From positions 1 through 22,444 of the forward strand of contig JBEARL010000015.1 of assembly GCA_041163265.1 (NCBI GenBank): a DNA stretch of 22,444 bases. Direction: 5' to 3'. A model generated the notes under the pieces. It did not search any database, was not told the origin of the DNA, and was given only the letters and a program-made list of their open reading frames with translations. The translations under genes were made by a program, and so were the position numbers. Origin of the DNA: CSBr16-57R1 sp041163265 (GTDB lineage Bacteria; Actinomycetota; Nitriliruptoria; Nitriliruptorales; Nitriliruptoraceae). Each line of letters begins with the position of its first letter. Position 1 is the first letter of the stretch. Shown one piece after another: positions 5,754 to 12,760 of this stretch.

Positions 5754-6257
5754 TCAGCCCTGCTGGAAGTCCTCGGGGTCGAGGTCCTCGAGGAAGTCCC
5801 GGAAGCGCCGGACCTCCTCCTCGGGGTCGACGTCCTCGTCCTCGTCGTCGACGCCGATCTCGACGGCGACCCGGCCGAAGAGGTCCTCGTCCACGAGGAT
5901 CGGGACCTCGTCCCCGGCCCGGATGGCGACGGCCACCGCGTCCGAGGGGCGGGCCGAGAGGACGGTCTCCCCCGCCGGCCCGTCGAGCAGCAGCTCGGCG
6001 AAGAACGTCCCGGACCGCAGGTCGACCAGGTGGACGGCGCGGATCGTGACCCCGAGGGCGGCCAGCGCCGCCGCGAACAGGTCATGGGTCATCGGGCGTT
6101 CGGTCCGCTCGCCCGCGAGGTGGGCCGAGATGGAGGCCGCCTCCGCGACGCCGATCCAGATCGGCAGCACCCGGGTGCCGCCGAGCTCGCGCAGCAGGAC
6201 GATCGGCTGGTTCGCCGGCAGCTCGAAGCGGACGCCCAGCAGCTCGAGGGGGATCAT
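5754..6257 (-). CDS. Bifunctional nuclease family protein (DUF151)
   Basis: This 167-residue protein belongs to the DUF151/bifunctional nuclease family; the Mycobacterium Rv1829 protein is in the same family, and a plant member has reported RNase and DNase activity. Family stretches seen are LPIWIGVAEAASI (31-43), RPMTHDLFAAAL (54-65) and the hallmark SARPSDAVAVAIRAG (101-115). The last 30 residues are strongly acidic (DDEDEDVDPEEE), common in actinobacterial members. The ATG at 6255-6257 has GGAGGG four bases upstream and matches the family N-terminus (MIPLELLGV); a longer open frame upstream is only the gap to the carboxypeptidase. It lies between the carboxypeptidase gene (34-base gap) and the second merR, a slight variation on the mycobacterial order. 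Nuclease activity is from family knowledge and not certain in bacteria. Confidence 0.9.
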   Translation of the reverse strand: MIPLELLGVRFELPANQPIVLLRELGGTRVLPIWIGVAEAASISAHLAGERTERPMTHDLFAAALAALGVTIRAVHLVDLRSGTFFAELLLDGPAGETVLSARPSDAVAVAIRAGDEVPILVDEDLFGRVAVEIGVDDEDEDVDPEEEVRRFRDFLEDLDPEDFQQG

Positions 6258-6291
6258 CGTGCCCTCCGGACCCCGCGGCGCTGCGGCGAGG

Positions 6292-7434
6292 CTATCCGAG
6301 CAGCCCCGCGCCACCGGCCGCACGCAGGGCCGCGTAGACCCCCGACGCGGCGGCGGCGCCGAGCCCCGATCGACCGGCCGCGCCTCGACGCCCGTCGGCG
6401 ACGACGACGTCGGCGACCGCCACTTCGCCGCCCGCGACGAGGACGGCGACCCGGGCCGGGGGCGCGGCCGGGTCCACCGCGAGGGGCCAGCCGGCGCGGG
6501 GCCGCTCCCCCACGCCGACGGTCAGCGTCCCCGCGTCGGCGCGGAGGATGACGTCGCCCCGACCCGTGCGGACGGTCAGCTCGGTGGCGGTCGGCACGAT
6601 GGCGGTGGACGTGAAGCCGGCCTCGAGGAGCGCCGCGGCCAGGCGGAGCCGCTGCGCGTCGTCCGCCGCGCCGAGCACGACGGCCACGAGCGCCCGCCCC
6701 TCCCGCTCCGCGGAGCCGACGAGCGACCAGCCCGCCGCCGACGTGAAACCGGTCTTCAGCCCGGTCGCGCCGTCCAGCTGCGTCAGCAGCCGGTTCCGGT
6801 TCTCGAGGACGCGGCCGTCGTCCGTGGCGACCTCCCGCAGGGCGGCGGTCCCAGCCAGCCTCGGCTCGGCGAGCACGGCCCTCGCGACGACGGCCAGCTC
6901 GGCGGCGCTGAGGGCGTCACCCTCCTCGAGGCCCGACGCGCTGGCGAGGTCGGCCTCGATGCCGAGGGCGCGGAGCCGTTCCTCCATCCGGTCGACGAAC
7001 GCGGCCTCGTCCCCGGCGACGGCGGTGGCCAGGGCGACCGCCGCGTCGTTGCCCGAGCGCAGCAGGAGCGCCGCCAGCAGGTCGTCGGCGTCCCAGGTCT
7101 CACCCGGTCGCAGGCCGGCGCTGGCCCCGCCGACGCCCCGCACCTCGTCGCCGGGCACGACGACCGATCCGACCGGCAGCGCCTCGGCCGCGACCAGGGC
7201 GGTGACGAGCTTGATCGTCGAGGCGACCGGTCGCCGTCGGTCGGCGTCGACGGCCAGCAGCACCTGACCCGAGGACCCCTCGACGAGGAGCGCGCTGACG
7301 CCGGTCGGCACGGCGACCGCACCCCGAGGCAGGACGTCCGGCGCCGCGTCGGCGGCCGGGGGCGGCGCCGCGAGGATCAGGGCGGCCGCGGCCAGCGCGA
7401 CCGCCCGCCCGGGGGCGCGGGCGGGTCGCGTCAC
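6292..7434 (-). CDS. D-alanyl-D-alanine carboxypeptidase (class C penicillin-binding protein)
   Basis: This is a 380-residue serine peptidase of the S11/DacB-DacF family that trims the terminal D-Ala from peptidoglycan stem peptides outside the membrane. The three active-site motifs are intact: S72-T-I-K75, S127-G-N129 and K227-T-G229. A signal peptide is clear (basic start MTRPARAPGR, hydrophobic core to about 23, cleavage near ADA at 30). After the catalytic domain a beta-rich region (about 255-350) resembles the PBP5-type C-terminal domain, followed by an Ala/Gly-rich end AAAASGVYAALRAAGG. The GTG start at 7432-7434 overlaps the upstream merR stop (GTGA), so it is translationally coupled to a regulator. 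In Mycobacterium the merR and DUF151 genes are adjacent; here this gene sits between them. Confidence 0.92.
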   Translation of the reverse strand: MTRPARAPGRAVALAAAALILAAPPPAADAAPDVLPRGAVAVPTGVSALLVEGSSGQVLLAVDADRRRPVASTIKLVTALVAAEALPVGSVVVPGDEVRGVGGASAGLRPGETWDADDLLAALLLRSGNDAAVALATAVAGDEAAFVDRMEERLRALGIEADLASASGLEEGDALSAAELAVVARAVLAEPRLAGTAALREVATDDGRVLENRNRLLTQLDGATGLKTGFTSAAGWSLVGSAEREGRALVAVVLGAADDAQRLRLAAALLEAGFTSTAIVPTATELTVRTGRGDVILRADAGTLTVGVGERPRAGWPLAVDPAAPPARVAVLVAGGEVAVADVVVADGRRGAAGRSGLGAAAASGVYAALRAAGGAGLLG

Positions 7435-8147
7435 GGGCGCGTGAGCGGACCGAGGCGCTCCTCGAGGAGGAGGGCGCGCAGGCGCGAGCCGAGCTCCACC
7501 AGCTCCTCCGCTCGCGACGCGGCCCGACGCCGGCTCTCGGGGTTCCGCTGGCGCAGCAGCGGCCCGACGAGCTGCTCGATGAGCGCGGCCTCGCGGTCGG
7601 CGGCGAGCCGGTGGGCCCGCAGATGACGGGGCTCGAGCCCGCGGCGCATCAGCTCGGCCAGGACCTTCGCCCGGCGCAGCACGTCCCCGTCGTAGGGCTC
7701 ACGGGCCGGCAGCAGCCCGTGCTCGACGAGCGCCGCCACGACGTCCGGCGCGAGGCCGGCCGCGTGCGCGAGCTCGCCCCGGTCGAGGACGACGTCGGTC
7801 AGACGGGCCGCCGCGTCAGCCGGGTCCGCGGGCGCCGTGGTCACGGTCGCGGGCGGCGGCGCCGGTGCGGCGGCGGGCGCGGCCTGCTCCGGCGGCAGCC
7901 CCGCGTCGCGGCGGTCGAGCTCGTCGCGGATGACGCGGAGCGGGAGGTAGCGGTCGCGCTGGGCGCGCAGCACGTAGCGGAGGCGCTCGACGTCCTCGGC
8001 GTCGAACTGGCGGTACCCCGACTCCGAGCGGCGGGGAGCGATCAGCCCCTCGGACTCGAGGAACCGGATCTTGGAGATGGTGACGTCGTCGAACTCGGCC
8101 TTCAGCCGTGTGAGGACGTCCCCGATGGTGAGGGGCTCCTCGCTCAT
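7431..8147 (-). CDS. MerR family transcriptional regulator (Rv1828-like)
   Basis: This 238-residue protein has an N-terminal MerR helix-turn-helix (LTIGDVLTRLKAEFDDVTISKIRFLESEGLI, about 6-36, then SGYRQFDAEDVERLRYVL), a low-complexity Ala/Pro linker (about 84-110) and a C-terminal helical domain containing a second helix-turn-helix-like stretch (ELAHAAGLAPDVVAALVEHGLL, 125-146). The two-part layout and its place directly after the FHA gene match the Rv1828 regulator of Mycobacterium. No metal-binding cysteines are present at all. The ATG at 8145-8147 overlaps the FHA stop (ATGA) and its own stop overlaps the carboxypeptidase start (GTGA), so three genes are tied together in translation. A longer open frame running upstream through the FHA gene is a shadow. 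Targets and ligand unknown. Confidence 0.9.
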   Translation of the reverse strand: MSEEPLTIGDVLTRLKAEFDDVTISKIRFLESEGLIAPRRSESGYRQFDAEDVERLRYVLRAQRDRYLPLRVIRDELDRRDAGLPPEQAAPAAAPAPPPATVTTAPADPADAAARLTDVVLDRGELAHAAGLAPDVVAALVEHGLLPAREPYDGDVLRRAKVLAELMRRGLEPRHLRAHRLAADREAALIEQLVGPLLRQRNPESRRRAASRAEELVELGSRLRALLLEERLGPLTRP

Positions 8148-8548
8148 CCCCGGTCCGCCCCGCCGTCCGGCAGCAGCAGGACGAAGCGGAAGCGGCCGAC
8201 CTGGACCTCGTCGCCGTGGCCGAGGACGCGGCTGTCGACGCGCTCGCCGCCCACGTAGGTGCCGTTGAGGCTGGCCTGGTCGGTCAGCACGACCGAGCCG
8301 TCCACGAGCGTGACGAGCGCGTGGCGGCGGGAGACGGTGACGTCGTCGAGGAAGACGTGGGCGTCGGGGTGGCGACCGATCCGGGTCTCGGGCTCGACGA
8401 GCGGGTACCGCGACCCCTCGTCCGGCCCACGGGTGACGACCAGCGTCGGGACGTCCGCGCGGCCGAGGTCCGCGCCGACCGGTCCCGGACCGAGCAGGTC
8501 GGGGTCGACGGCGGCGGTCGTGTCCGACCGCGGGTCCTCGTGCTCCAC
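8144..8548 (-). CDS. garA: FHA domain protein, GarA/OdhI-like phospho-switch
   Basis: The 134-residue protein has a single FHA domain (about 35-125) that binds phosphothreonine: IGRHPDAHVFLDDVTVSRRHA (57-77) supplies Arg59, Ser73 and His76, and QASLNGTYVGGERVDS (91-106) supplies Asn95. In Mycobacterium GarA and Corynebacterium OdhI, an N-terminal ETTS motif is phosphorylated by Ser/Thr kinases; the phosphorylated tail folds back on the FHA domain and stops inhibition of 2-oxoglutarate dehydrogenase and related enzymes. Here the short tail has SDTTAAVD (T10, T11), the likely equivalent, though the flanking sequence differs. The GTG start at 8546-8548 has GGGAGGG six bases upstream. It follows the pgsA-like gene by 24 bases and overlaps the next merR (ATGA). 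The metabolic role is by homology; no kinase gene is in the window. Confidence 0.88.
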   Translation of the reverse strand: MEHEDPRSDTTAAVDPDLLGPGPVGADLGRADVPTLVVTRGPDEGSRYPLVEPETRIGRHPDAHVFLDDVTVSRRHALVTLVDGSVVLTDQASLNGTYVGGERVDSRVLGHGDEVQVGRFRFVLLLPDGGADRG

Positions 8549-8572
8549 GCTGCGCCCTCCCGGCGGGTGATG

Positions 8573-9175
8573 CTAACCCCGCCCGCCCCGCGCGGACCGG
8601 GCGTATCCCACGGCGGTGACGTAGGACAGGGCCAGGTTGACGAGGAGGGCCGTCCAGCCCAGGGCCGCGAGGACCGGCTGCGGCGCGGCGGCCCCCTCCC
8701 CCGCCCAGGCGGCCGCCAGCAGCAGCGGGAGGGCCCAGAGCAGGCCGAAGGTCGCGGCCTTCCCGAGGCGCGACGTCTCGGGGACGGTCCGGCCGCGCGC
8801 CACGAGCACCGCCCCGGCCAGCCCGACCGTCCCCTCGCGGGCGACGAGCAGGACGACCGGCCACCACGGCAGGATCCCTGCGGCGACCAGCCCCACGCCG
8901 GCCACGAGCAGCAGCAGCCGGTCGCCCAGCGGGTCGAGCAGGGCGCCGAGGCGCGTCCGCTGGTCGAGACGGCGCGCGAGGTAGCCGTCGAACCAGTCGG
9001 TGGCCGCCGACAGGCCGAGGACGACGAGCGCCCGTCCGAACCGGCCCGCGGTGAGGTCGGCCCAGAGCAGGGGCAGCGCCGCGAGCCGCGCGAGGCTGAG
9101 GACGTTCGGGACCGTGAGGACCCGGTCGTCGGGTGGCCGGGCGTCGTCGCGGGCCCCGACGTCGAACACCCGCAC
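8573..9175 (-). CDS. pgsA: CDP-alcohol phosphatidyltransferase (PgsA-like)
   Basis: This integral membrane enzyme of 200 residues carries the full CDP-alcohol phosphatidyltransferase motif, D63-G-x2-A-R-x8-G77-x3-D81-x3-D85, in the stretch starting DWFDGYLARR. About five to six hydrophobic segments surround it. The N-terminal VPNVLSLARLAALPLL and the overall size suggest phosphatidylglycerophosphate synthase, which joins glycerol-3-phosphate to CDP-diacylglycerol; a phosphatidylinositol-phosphate synthase cannot be excluded. The GTG at 9173-9175 is chosen because GAGGGG lies five bases upstream; a second GTG two codons on is also possible. It sits just after tRNA-Pro and just before the garA-like gene; a pgsA paralogue also lies near garA in Mycobacterium. 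A much longer open frame crossing the tRNA and der is a shadow. Confidence 0.88.
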   Translation of the reverse strand: MRVFDVGARDDARPPDDRVLTVPNVLSLARLAALPLLWADLTAGRFGRALVVLGLSAATDWFDGYLARRLDQRTRLGALLDPLGDRLLLLVAGVGLVAAGILPWWPVVLLVAREGTVGLAGAVLVARGRTVPETSRLGKAATFGLLWALPLLLAAAWAGEGAAAPQPVLAALGWTALLVNLALSYVTAVGYARSARGGRG

Positions 9176-9201
9176 GCCGCCCCCTCGACCCGGTCCTCGC
9201 T

Positions 9202-9224
9202 CCGGTCCCCGCTCCGGGGACCGG
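9202..9224 (-). terminator. Hairpin directly after tRNA-Pro
   Basis: CCGGTCCCC (9202-9210) pairs perfectly with GGGGACCGG (9216-9224) around a 5-base loop. It begins at the base next to the tRNA CCA end and lies before the pgsA start. It may end the tRNA transcript or mark its 3' processing; no T-tract follows. Confidence 0.55.
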
Positions 9225-9301
9225 TGGTCGGGCTGGCCGGACTTGAACCGGCGACCCCTCGCCCCCCAGACGAGTGCGCTACCTGACTGCGCCACAGCCC
9301 G
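9225..9301 (-). tRNA. tRNA-Pro (anticodon GGG)
   Basis: The minus strand folds into a complete 77-base cloverleaf with an encoded CCA. The acceptor stem is CGGGCTG with CAGCCCG, the D-arm GCGCAGTCAGGTAGCGC, the anticodon stem CTCGT with GCGAG around the loop CTGGGGG (anticodon GGG at 9265-9267), the variable loop GGGTC, and the T-arm GCCGG-TTCAAGT-CCGGC. The anticodon reads CCC and CCU proline codons. It lies between der and pgsA on the same strand, flanked on both sides by hairpins. Confidence 0.97.
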
Positions 9302-9304
9302 TTG

Positions 9305-9319
9305 CCGGCGCGGCGCCGG
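9305..9319 (-). terminator. Short hairpin between cmk-der and tRNA-Pro
   Basis: CCGGCG (9305-9310) and CGCCGG (9314-9319) pair around three bases, four bases before the tRNA 5' end. It could end the long operon or mark a processing site for release of the tRNA. The stem is short and fully G/C. Confidence 0.35.
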
Positions 9320-9327
9320 ACCCCCGG

Positions 9328-9333
9328 ACGGTA
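9328..9333 (-). promoter_or_regulatory. Putative -10 element for tRNA-Pro
   Basis: GCTACCGTCCG on the minus strand holds TACCGT. The same 11 bases occur at the proposed pyrG promoter. Transcription would start about 20 bases before the tRNA. No -35 hexamer is recognisable, and the element lies only 10 bases past the der stop. Confidence 0.4.
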
Positions 9334-9342
9334 GCGGTCGGC

Positions 9343-11424
9343 TCAGCGGCTCCTGCGACCGCCACGGCCGCGGCGCGGACCGGGGCGTCCGCGCTCCTCC
9401 CCGGCGCCCGAGGCGCCGCCCCGTCCCCGGTCCTCGACGATGACGGGGGTCCCCTCGAAGTCGTGGTCCTCGCGGAGCCGTCGCTCGAGGAAGCGGCGCC
9501 AGGACTCGTCGACCGGACCGTTCGCGAAGAGCAGGACGGTCGGAGGCGAGACCGCGACCTGCACCGCGTACCGCACGCGGACCGGGCGCTGGGCGGCCCG
9601 CGCCGGGGCGTGCTCCTCGACGGCGCGGGCGACCAGCTGGTTCAGCACGGAGGTCGGGATCCGCCGGCGGTGGTTCGCGAGGACGCGGACCAGCGCGGGC
9701 GCGAGGCGCGAGACCCCACGTCCGGTCGCGGCGCTGACGTTCACCCGCGGGGCCCACGCGGCGAAGGACAGCAGTCGGTCGAGCTCGCGCTCGAGCTCGA
9801 GGCGTCGGTCCTCGTCGACGAGGTCCCACTTGTTGATGACGACGACCAGCGCGCAGCCGGCGTCGCGCAGCAGCGCCGCCAGGCGCTGGTCCTGGGCGCC
9901 GATGGGCTCGCCGGCGTCGACGACGAACAGTGCGACGTCGGCGCGCTCGACCGCCGCCCGGGTCCGGTCGACCGCGTACTGCTCGAGGTCCTCGCCCGAC
10001 CGGTACCGCCGGCGCAGGCCGGCCGTGTCGACGAGGACCCACTCGCGTCCGTCCAGCTCGACCCGGGTGTCGATCGCGTCCCGCGTCGTGTGCGGCGTGG
10101 CCGCGACGACCGCGCGCTCCTCACCGACGAGCCGGTTCAGCAGCGACGACTTCCCGACGTTCGGCTTCCCGACGATGGCGACCCGCGGCGTGTCCGGCGC
10201 TGCCACGACGGCCGAGCCGGGACCCTCGAGCCCTGACAGTCCCGCGACGACGGCGTCGAGCAGCTCGTCGACGCCGCGTCCGTTCCGGGCCGAGACGGCG
10301 CGGGGCTCGCCGAGGCCGAGGCGCACGAACGACTGCGCTGCGGCGACGTCGGCCTCGCGGTCGACCTTGTTCACGGCCAGCAGCGTCGGGACGCCCCGGC
10401 GCCGGAGCAGGCGCGCGACGGCCTCGTCGTCGTCGAGCACCCCGGTCGCGCCGTCGACGAGCTGCACGGCCAGATCGGCGCCGGCGATCGCCGCCTCCGT
10501 CTGCGCGACGGCGGAGCCGGTGACCTCCTCCTCGGGGCGGCGCTCCCAGCCGCCGGTGTCGACGAGGACGAACGCGACGCCGCGGTGCTCGGCCTCGTGC
10601 TCGGTGCGGTCCCGGGTGACGCCGGGCACGGCCTCGACGATCGTGACGCGCTCGCGCAGGACGCGGTTGACGAAGGTCGACTTCCCGACGTTCGGTCGCC
10701 CGACGATGACGACGCGGGGCAGGCGGCGCGGGCCCACCGCGACGCCGTCCCCGAGGCGGTCGGCCGCGATGCCGAGGACCCGCCCCTCGACGGCGTCCAC
10801 GACCTCCTCCAGCGTCATGCCGGTCGTGTCGAGCGTCCAGGCGTCGTCCGCCGCCCGCAGGGGCGCGACCTCGCGCCCGGCGTCGGCGTCGTCGCGGGCC
10901 CGCTGCTCGGCCTCGACCGCTGCGGGGTCGGCGCCGCTCTGGGCGGCCCGGCGGCGGGCCCGCTCCCCCGGCTCGGCCGTGAGGAACACCTTCAGGTCCG
11001 CGTCGGGCAGGACCACGGTCCCGATGTCGCGGCCCTCGACCACCGCACCGTCCGCAGCAAGGGCGCGCTGGTGCCCGAGGAGGGCCGCCCGGACCTCGGC
11101 GTGGGCCGAGACCTGCGACACGGCGGCCGTCACGGCGGGGCCGCGGATCTCGTCCTCCACGTCCTCGCCGTCGAGCGAGGTCCGGCGGTCGGCCTGGGTG
11201 ATGCGGACCGCCCCGGCGAGGGCCGCGCAGGCGACCCCGTCGGCCGGGTCGACGCCGGCGCGCCGGCAGGCCAGGGTGATGGCGCGGTAGATCGCGCCCG
11301 TGTCGAGGTGACGCAGCCCGAGCCGCGCGGCGACCGCCGCGGCGACGGTCGACTTCCCCGACCCGGCCGGCCCGTCGATGGCGACGACGAGGTCCCGCGC
11401 CGCGGTGCGGAGGTCGTCATCCAT
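9343..11424 (-). CDS. cmk-der: Bifunctional cytidylate kinase / ribosome-assembly GTPase Der (fusion)
   Basis: One 693-residue frame joins two normally separate enzymes. Residues 1-216 are cytidylate kinase, which makes CDP and dCDP from CMP and dCMP: P-loop GPAGSGKS (18-25), LDTGAIYRA (40-48), VVEGRDIGTVVLPDADLKVFL (128-148). Residues 237-665 are Der, a double-GTPase of 50S subunit assembly: first G domain GRPNVGKST (242-250), DTGG (289), NKVD (352); second GKPNVGKSS (419-427), DTAG (466), NKWD (531); then a KH-like domain to about 665. The end (666-693) is an Arg/Gly-rich tail, perhaps RNA-binding. The linker is only about 20 residues. Separate adjacent cmk and der genes are usual; the fused form is known in some actinobacteria. 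The ATG at 11422-11424 overlaps the aroA stop by 8 bases. No frameshift or internal stop is seen. Confidence 0.95.
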   Translation of the reverse strand: MDDDLRTAARDLVVAIDGPAGSGKSTVAAAVAARLGLRHLDTGAIYRAITLACRRAGVDPADGVACAALAGAVRITQADRRTSLDGEDVEDEIRGPAVTAAVSQVSAHAEVRAALLGHQRALAADGAVVEGRDIGTVVLPDADLKVFLTAEPGERARRRAAQSGADPAAVEAEQRARDDADAGREVAPLRAADDAWTLDTTGMTLEEVVDAVEGRVLGIAADRLGDGVAVGPRRLPRVVIVGRPNVGKSTFVNRVLRERVTIVEAVPGVTRDRTEHEAEHRGVAFVLVDTGGWERRPEEEVTGSAVAQTEAAIAGADLAVQLVDGATGVLDDDEAVARLLRRRGVPTLLAVNKVDREADVAAAQSFVRLGLGEPRAVSARNGRGVDELLDAVVAGLSGLEGPGSAVVAAPDTPRVAIVGKPNVGKSSLLNRLVGEERAVVAATPHTTRDAIDTRVELDGREWVLVDTAGLRRRYRSGEDLEQYAVDRTRAAVERADVALFVVDAGEPIGAQDQRLAALLRDAGCALVVVINKWDLVDEDRRLELERELDRLLSFAAWAPRVNVSAATGRGVSRLAPALVRVLANHRRRIPTSVLNQLVARAVEEHAPARAAQRPVRVRYAVQVAVSPPTVLLFANGPVDESWRRFLERRLREDHDFEGTPVIVEDRGRGGASGAGEERGRPGPRRGRGGRRSR

Positions 11425-12760
11425 CGAGGACCTCCACGCGGCCGCCGAGACGCTCGAGGTCGGCGAGGAAGCCCGGGTACGAGGACGCCACGGTCGCGAA
11501 GCCGGCCACCTCGACGGGCGCCGTGCCGAGGACGCCGGCGAGCGCGGCGGTCATCGCGATGCGGTGGTCGCCGTCGGTCACGACCCGACCGCCGACGGGC
11601 CGCTGCCCGCCGGGGACGACGAAGCCGTCGGGACGCTCGTCGGCGCGCATGCCGACCGCGCCGAGCAGGGCGACGACGCCGCGGATGCGGTCGGACTCCT
11701 TGTGGCGCAGCTCGGCGGCGTCGCGGACCTCGAGGCCGTCCTCGGACATGGCGCCGGCGAGCGCGAGGACCGGCAGCTCGTCGAGGGTCCGGACCACGGT
11801 CGCGCCCGCGACGAACGCGCCGACGAGGGATCCCGGTGCGACGGTGACGGTCCCCGTCGGCTCGCCGGTCCGGTCCCCCGCGGCGGTGACGCGGACGTCG
11901 GCGCCCAGCGCCCGCAGCACGTCGAGCGCCCCGGTCCGCCCCTCGTTCAGGCAGAGGCCGGGGGTCGTGACGGTCCCGGCGCCGCAGGCGGCCGCGACGT
12001 GCCAGAAGGCGGCGGCGGACGGGTCCCGGGCGACCGCGACGCCCTCCAGACGGGGCCGACCCGGCGCGACCGTGACCTCCTCGCGGCCGTCCGGCATGGG
12101 ACCCCCGTCGACCGCGATCCCCGCGTGGCGGAGCAGGCGCTCGGTGTGGTCCCGCGACGGGGCGGGCGAGCGGACGACGCTGGGACCGTCGGCCCCGAGG
12201 CCGCAGAGCAGCACGGCGGACTTCACCTGCGCGCTCGCGACCGGGCTGTCCCACGCGAGCCCCCGCGGCCGACCGGTCGGCCGGACGACGAGCGGGGGCA
12301 GGCGGTCCTCGCGGGCCGCGACGGTGACGCCCGCCGCGCGCAGGGGGGCGGCCACGCGGTCGACCGGCCGGCGCCGCAGCGACGCGTCGCCGTCGAGCCG
12401 CACGGCCCGTCCGGCCCCGGCCGCGAGCCCGGCGAGCAGGCGCAGGGACGTCCCCGAGTTGCCGCAGTCCAGCGCGACCGGCTCGCCGTCGGCACCGGGG
12501 CCCGGGCCGCCGAGGTCGCCCTCGACCTCGCCCGCGAGGTCGACGCCATCGGGCTCGAGCTCGACGCGGACGCCGAGCGCCCGGAGCGCCGCCGCCGTCG
12601 CGAGGACGTCGGCGCCCGGCGCGAGGCCCCCGACGGCGACGGGCCCGCCGCAGAGGGCCGGGACCATCAGCGCCCGGTGGCTCAGCGACTTGTCCCCGGG
12701 CACCAGGACCTCGCCGGCGAGCGGCGAGGGATGGACGCGGACGCGGTCGGGCAGGCTCAC
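11417..12760 (-). CDS. aroA: 3-phosphoshikimate 1-carboxyvinyltransferase (EPSP synthase)
   Basis: The 447-residue enzyme joins phosphoenolpyruvate and shikimate-3-phosphate in the shikimate pathway. Family residues seen: PGDKSLSHRAL (21-31) with K24, S25 and R29; DCGNSGTSLRLLAGL (98-112), the PEP-binding loop; SPVASAQVKSAVLL (172-185); SRDHTERLL (202-210); LNEGRTG (271-277); LDELPVLA (326-333) with D327 and E328; LRHKESDR (351-358); and DGDHRIAM near the end. The GTG start at 12758-12760 overlaps the tyrA stop (GTGA) and the stop overlaps cmk-der by 8 bases. The position between tyrA and cmk is a common aromatic/cmk arrangement. The PEP loop is of the Gly-Asn-Ser-Gly-Thr kind, so I make no claim on inhibitor sensitivity. 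Confidence 0.96.
   Translation of the reverse strand: MSLPDRVRVHPSPLAGEVLVPGDKSLSHRALMVPALCGGPVAVGGLAPGADVLATAAALRALGVRVELEPDGVDLAGEVEGDLGGPGPGADGEPVALDCGNSGTSLRLLAGLAAGAGRAVRLDGDASLRRRPVDRVAAPLRAAGVTVAAREDRLPPLVVRPTGRPRGLAWDSPVASAQVKSAVLLCGLGADGPSVVRSPAPSRDHTERLLRHAGIAVDGGPMPDGREEVTVAPGRPRLEGVAVARDPSAAAFWHVAAACGAGTVTTPGLCLNEGRTGALDVLRALGADVRVTAAGDRTGEPTGTVTVAPGSLVGAFVAGATVVRTLDELPVLALAGAMSEDGLEVRDAAELRHKESDRIRGVVALLGAVGMRADERPDGFVVPGGQRPVGGRVVTDGDHRIAMTAALAGVLGTAPVEVAGFATVASSYPGFLADLERLGGRVEVLDG

Noticed and set aside
5377..7626. 749-codon plus-strand open frame
   Set aside because: It runs antisense over merR, the DUF151 gene and the carboxypeptidase, all recognised families; long antisense frames are expected at this GC content.
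9225..9301. tRNA-Pro as an integration site, with xerD as the integrase
   Set aside because: No duplicated tRNA 3' end, no phage genes and no change of composition; xerD is in its housekeeping context about 9 kb away.
9176..10042. Extension of the pgsA frame across tRNA-Pro into der
   Set aside because: Antiphase shadow of der; the family sequence begins only at the GTG near 9175, which has a ribosome site.
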